Below, piece after piece: positions 60,958 through 64,000 of a stretch of 64,000 nt of DNA (position 1 is the first letter of the stretch; every line of letters starts with the position of its first letter). Under the pieces are notes generated by a model. That model worked only from the letters and a program-made list of their open reading frames with translations. It was not told where the DNA came from and did not search any database. The stretch is from an uncultured Pseudomonadota bacterium (GTDB lineage: Bacteria > Pseudomonadota > Alphaproteobacteria > RF32 > CAG-239). Both the position numbers and the translations under genes were made by a program. The DNA lies in the NCBI GenBank assembly GCA_949286215.1, contig CASDYX010000002.1, positions 37,625 to 101,624 of the forward strand, written 5' to 3'.

Positions 60958-61527
60958 TTATGCAGACAAATGCTCAAACAAAACCTTGCACCCTAAAGCT
61001 ATTAGGATTATTCCGGCAACAAACTCCATATATTTGGTGGAGAGATTTTTAAAAATTCTACATAAGGCATAACCGATAAACGCACAGCAAAAAGTGGTGA
61101 TGCCAATAATTACGGAAGAAAACATTATCGGCGTTTTCATAAAAAATATGGTGGCTCCAGTAACAAGAGCATCAATGCTGGTGGCAATACCTATCATCAG
61201 CAATACCTTGAATGAGAGCTTGTTTTCGAGTTTTTGCGGCTTATCATTTTGTCCTTTCTCCAGTGCCGAAGAAAGAACATTAATCCCTAGTGCCAAAAAT
61301 ACAAAAAAAGCAATCCAATGGTCTAAAAACTCAATATATTGATTTACACTTTTAGCAGCAACCCAGCCAATCAGAGGCATGGCAAACTGAAAGAAACCTG
61401 TTGATGCTCCTAATTTCAGCCCGTTTTCCAATTTGTGCGGGTGTAACACCAATCCATAAGAAAATGAGAGGATAAATGCATCTAAAGACAAGGCCAAGGC
61501 TAAGAGAAATATGTCAAACAGGTTCAT
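60958..61527 (-). CDS. mntP: Manganese efflux pump MntP family
   Basis: A 189-aa inner-membrane protein with six helices and the two MntP signature segments: LALALSLDAFILSFSYG near the start and GIATSIDALVTGATIFF in the second half, each with the conserved Asp. MntP exports Mn2+ and protects against overload. Some residues of the second repeat differ from the usual DALAVG. No yybP-ykoY-type riboswitch is visible in the short upstream region. GGAG precedes the ATG. Confidence 0.85.
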   Translation of the reverse strand: MNLFDIFLLALALSLDAFILSFSYGLVLHPHKLENGLKLGASTGFFQFAMPLIGWVAAKSVNQYIEFLDHWIAFFVFLALGINVLSSALEKGQNDKPQKLENKLSFKVLLMIGIATSIDALVTGATIFFMKTPIMFSSVIIGITTFCCAFIGYALCRIFKNLSTKYMEFVAGIILIALGCKVLFEHLSA

Positions 61528-61605
61528 TGTTTACTCCTTATATTTTGTCTTTCCCTTGATATATGAATATTATTAAAATATCAAGCCTCTAGCTCTTAAA
61601 AAATA

Positions 61606-61634
61606 TTGTCATTTGTACAAAAAAGTGATAATAT
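61606..61634 (+). promoter_or_regulatory. Promoter of autotransporter-type gene
   Basis: TTGTCA (61606-61611), a 17-base spacer, TAATAT (61629-61634). AGAGAAGAGG lies 7 bases before ATG 61685. Confidence 0.65.
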
Positions 61635-61684
61635 ATTAATAATTATTGTCTATAACTTATTCTCAGAAAGAGAAGAGGTGTGCT

Positions 61685-64000
61685 ATGAGAAAGTCGTGGT
61701 TGTTTTTGACGATTATGACCCTATTGCTAAGGAGCAATGGGGCTTTGGCGTTAGTAGATATTAGCGGAAAAGATAAGGTTGAGGTTGGCTCATGGGGTGA
61801 GCTGAAAACTGCGGTTGCTGATTCGGGTAATGCAGGCAAAGTCATTGTGCTTACGGGAAATATTACCGCCGATGTGAATAATCCAATTGATGCTGTTGGA
61901 GGAGCCGGCATAATTATAGATGGCGGTGGGTTTACCATCACTGGACAAGAGGGCTCAAGTGACGGACAATTTATAAATTTTGATGAAAATGATACCACCG
62001 ATTTGATTGTTCAGAATGTGAACTTTGAAGGGTTTGTGCATAGTGGTTCTAATAACGTCAATGGTGGGGTGATTTATAATGGTGGAGGAACACTTGGGAA
62101 TATAGCTGGAGATTTTAGCGGTAACTATGTCAAAGGAGGACGAAATGCCCAAGGCGGGGCGATTTATAATAAAGGAACAATAAGTGATATTACGGGAGAT
62201 TTTACAGAGAATTACGCTCTTGCAGGGTCTTATGGCGACTACCGAGGAACAGGGGGCGCAATTTATAATAGTGGCACTATTGGAGATATTAATGGAACAT
62301 TTAAAAAGAATTATGCCAGTGGTGGCAGAGGTGATGGAGGAGCCATTTATAACGGATATGGCTCCCCTTATATTCACAATATTACAGGATACTTTGAGGA
62401 AAATCATACCAAAAGCTCTGGTGGTGCGATTTATAATGGGGGAGTCATAGATAATATAAATGCTAATTTTAATAAGAATTACGTTTATAATTCTGGAGAG
62501 AGTTATTCTTATGGGGCTAGGTATAGTAGTTATGGCGGGGTAATTTATAATAATGGAACGATTGGTACCATTACCGGCGATTTTACGAATAACTATACGA
62601 AATCGGATATTAGTTCGTATGATGAATATAAACAATATTCTGTAGCCAATGGTGGTGCAATTTATAATAGTGGCAAAATAAATAAAATTGATGGGGATTT
62701 TGTAAGAAACTATGCTTTAGGCTATTCTTCTTATGGGGGCGCAATTTACAATCATAATTATGCTTCAATCGGTGAGATTACTGGAGATTTTACGGAGAAC
62801 TATGCCCTGGGTGAAAATTATGCCTATGGTGGAGCAATTTATACAGGTAGTCCTTTAACCCTTGTTAATAGTAGTTTTTATAATAATTACGCTCAATCTG
62901 ACGGAATAGATGCGGAAGGAGGGGCAATTTTTTCTATTGGCGATTTAACCCTTAAAGCAGACGCAGGTGAATCTATTTTCTCCGGAAACAAAATTAAGTG
63001 GGGAAATATGGAAGATTCTTCAGCAATATTTATTGTAAACGAAGATCCAACTCACCCGACAACATTAACACTTAATAGTCAGAATCATGGAATTATTCAA
63101 TTTGATGATAAAATAAAAACGATAAGTGCTCAATATACTGAATTGAAAGCATATTTGAAAAACTATATTTCGGAAGGATTTCGGGTAAATTGTGATGGAA
63201 ATGGTGGGTACAATATTGTTACAGGTACTGGAAACGTTAATCATATAGAAGCACATAATAATTCTCATCTTTTATTTCAATATCAAACAAGTGTTGATAT
63301 TCCGGCCGCCGAATTTCAAGAGATTTTAGCACAGGCTGAAGCCATGGGAGCGGAAGTTGTTCAAGAAGGCGATAAATATATTATTAGCATGTATGAAGAA
63401 GGAGAAGCGGCTCGTTTTGAAGTAAATCCTAGCGAAAATGGTTACTCTGCAAAACTTTATGAAGGAATTGTTTTAACTCAAGAACAACTTGAAATGGCTC
63501 TACAAGAAGCAGAAAGTAAAGGGTGGAAAATTGAAGATGATGGAAATGGTGGTTACAATCTCATAGATGTCATTAAAACTATTTATAACGTCGAAAAGAA
63601 AGATAATGCCTTTTATATTCCACAAGGTGAAGAAAATAAAATATCTCAAGAAGTTAAAGATTTTATTGCAGAAAAAGAAAATGCCGGAGCGGTTATCAAT
63701 CAAGATGGAGAAAATTATAAAATTGTTGCAAATGTAGATGGAAAGACCATCTGCTATGAAATTGTTAAACAAGAAGACGGTTCCTATGTTCTTCGGACTT
63801 TTGTAGTGTTGTTACCATCTCATTCTGATAATATAATTGCAATCACGGGAGACAGCTCGAGTAGGGTCGTTTTCAATAATGCGATTGAAAATTTTGGTGC
63901 TATTGATATTTCCGGCACCAATGTTGATGCCAATGAGGGTGTTGGCACGATTTTCCGCACGATTACCTCTGACAAGGGTGTGTTAAACATTAACAAAAAC
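61685..64000 (+). CDS. Autotransporter-type surface protein with beta-helix repeats, 3' end off window
   Basis: 772 codons open from ATG 61685 to the right edge. The signal peptide is MRKSWLFLTIMTLLLRSNGALA. Residues about 110-430 hold roughly ten repeats of GGAIYN-x-G-x-I-x-x-I-x-GDF-x-x-NY, 25-40 residues apart, as in pectate-lyase-like beta-helix passengers. A second zone (about 460-720) has spaced units around QEILAQAEAMGAEVVQEG, QLEMALQEAESKGWKIEDDG and VKDFIAEKENAGAVINQDG. The C-terminus visible here (AIDISGTNVDANEGVG) returns to a beta-helix style. An outer-membrane barrel is expected beyond the window. Confidence 0.85.
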   Translation, partial: MRKSWLFLTIMTLLLRSNGALALVDISGKDKVEVGSWGELKTAVADSGNAGKVIVLTGNITADVNNPIDAVGGAGIIIDGGGFTITGQEGSSDGQFINFDENDTTDLIVQNVNFEGFVHSGSNNVNGGVIYNGGGTLGNIAGDFSGNYVKGGRNAQGGAIYNKGTISDITGDFTENYALAGSYGDYRGTGGAIYNSGTIGDINGTFKKNYASGGRGDGGAIYNGYGSPYIHNITGYFEENHTKSSGGAIYNGGVIDNINANFNKNYVYNSGESYSYGARYSSYGGVIYNNGTIGTITGDFTNNYTKSDISSYDEYKQYSVANGGAIYNSGKINKIDGDFVRNYALGYSSYGGAIYNHNYASIGEITGDFTENYALGENYAYGGAIYTGSPLTLVNSSFYNNYAQSDGIDAEGGAIFSIGDLTLKADAGESIFSGNKIKWGNMEDSSAIFIVNEDPTHPTTLTLNSQNHGIIQFDDKIKTISAQYTELKAYLKNYISEGFRVNCDGNGGYNIVTGTGNVNHIEAHNNSHLLFQYQTSVDIPAAEFQEILAQAEAMGAEVVQEGDKYIISMYEEGEAARFEVNPSENGYSAKLYEGIVLTQEQLEMALQEAESKGWKIEDDGNGGYNLIDVIKTIYNVEKKDNAFYIPQGEENKISQEVKDFIAEKENAGAVINQDGENYKIVANVDGKTICYEIVKQEDGSYVLRTFVVLLPSHSDNIIAITGDSSSRVVFNNAIENFGAIDISGTNVDANEGVGTIFRTITSDKGVLNINKN
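61710..63000 (+). repeat. In-frame coding repeat (GGAIYN units) in autotransporter gene
   Basis: DNA-level degenerate repeats encoding GGAIYN or GGVIYN (for example near 62068, 62158, 62248, 62338, 62422, 62536, 62653, 62737). They differ by synonymous and conservative changes, so they are old rather than recent expansions. Confidence 0.7.

Noticed and set aside
61528..61684. Manganese riboswitch upstream of mntP
   Set aside because: The upstream region is short, A+T-rich and lacks the paired GC helices expected of yybP-ykoY RNAs.
61955..62635. 226-codon minus-strand Ile-rich frame
   Set aside because: Antisense shadow of the GGAIYN repeats (ATTATAAAT-type codons reversed).
61710..63000. 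Regular repeats considered as a CRISPR array
   Set aside because: Repeats are in frame, degenerate and code for GGAIYN units; there are no constant-length spacers or cas genes.

Overview
The window is 64 kb of low-GC, gene-dense bacterial chromosome. The best fit is a host-associated (gut-type) alphaproteobacterium with a reduced genome. This placement is inferred from gene content: a FliX-family protein beside a DksA that lacks its zinc cysteines, a maf / RNase E-G / yacG cluster, ihfB-lapA-accD, a short Arg/Lys-rich ORF in front of murA, a SUF operon carrying sufT and sufE, and prepilin-like proteins with the segment MVEMLGVLAIIGVLSVG. No rRNA, CRISPR array, transposase or phage structural gene was seen.

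Layout. 1-8.2 kb (minus strand): Memo-AMMECR1 fusion (cut by the left edge), glycogen-debranching enzyme, HAD phosphatase, accD, lapA-like, ihfB, rmuC, accA. 8.3-12.7 kb (plus): a two-helix membrane protein with a long acidic tail, then yejA and yejB of a peptide ABC importer whose other subunits are absent. 12.8-15.4 kb: a prepilin-like gene, serS and a META-domain lipoprotein. 15.7-26.8 kb: an accessory stretch starting at tRNA-Thr(GGU). It holds tRNA-tail direct repeats, HExxH proteins, ankyrin-like and helical-repeat proteins, a nucleotidyltransferase-like protein, a frameshifted hydrolase and an EF-Tu-domain-2-like protein. 26.9-33.3 kb: murA, a lipoprotein, an outer-membrane barrel, a second prepilin-like gene, fliX, dksA, maf, RNase E/G and yacG. 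33.3-44.0 kb (minus): a NUDIX hydrolase, then one long operon read as sufB, a 50-aa ORF, sufC, sufD, sufS, an EamA transporter, sufT, sufE, sucC-like, sucD-like, comF. 44.1-46.2 kb: a PAS/degenerate-GGDEF protein and NlpD. 46.2-51 kb: a Cys-rich surface protein and yajC-secD-secF. 51-61.5 kb: gpsA, a YbaK-like editing protein, a histidine phosphatase, a HIT-like protein, a decayed PHP-domain gene, tRNA-Val(GAC), an N-formylglutamate amidohydrolase family protein, a lytic transglycosylase, an MBL-fold protein and MntP. 61.7 kb to the right edge: the first 772 codons of a repeat-rich autotransporter-type surface protein.

How it fits together. Core functions are malonyl-CoA supply (accA/accD), Fe-S cluster assembly (suf), protein export (yajC-secDF), peptidoglycan synthesis and remodelling (murA, nlpD, lytic transglycosylase) and RNA/stringent control (dksA, RNase E/G). 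Many plus- and minus-strand units start at recognisable TTGaca-17-TAtaaT promoters and end in GC-hairpin terminators, often shared by convergent genes.

Most unusual signals: (i) the SucC/SucD-like pair inside the suf operon has lost the catalytic phosphohistidine (Tyr instead) and its partner Glu; (ii) tRNA-Thr tail repeats bracket an islet with an HExxH gene; (iii) the suf operon has two unexplained members, a 50-aa ORF and a transporter ending in His-His-His; (iv) several catalytic folds have degenerate active sites (GGDEF, HIT, DksA zinc site).
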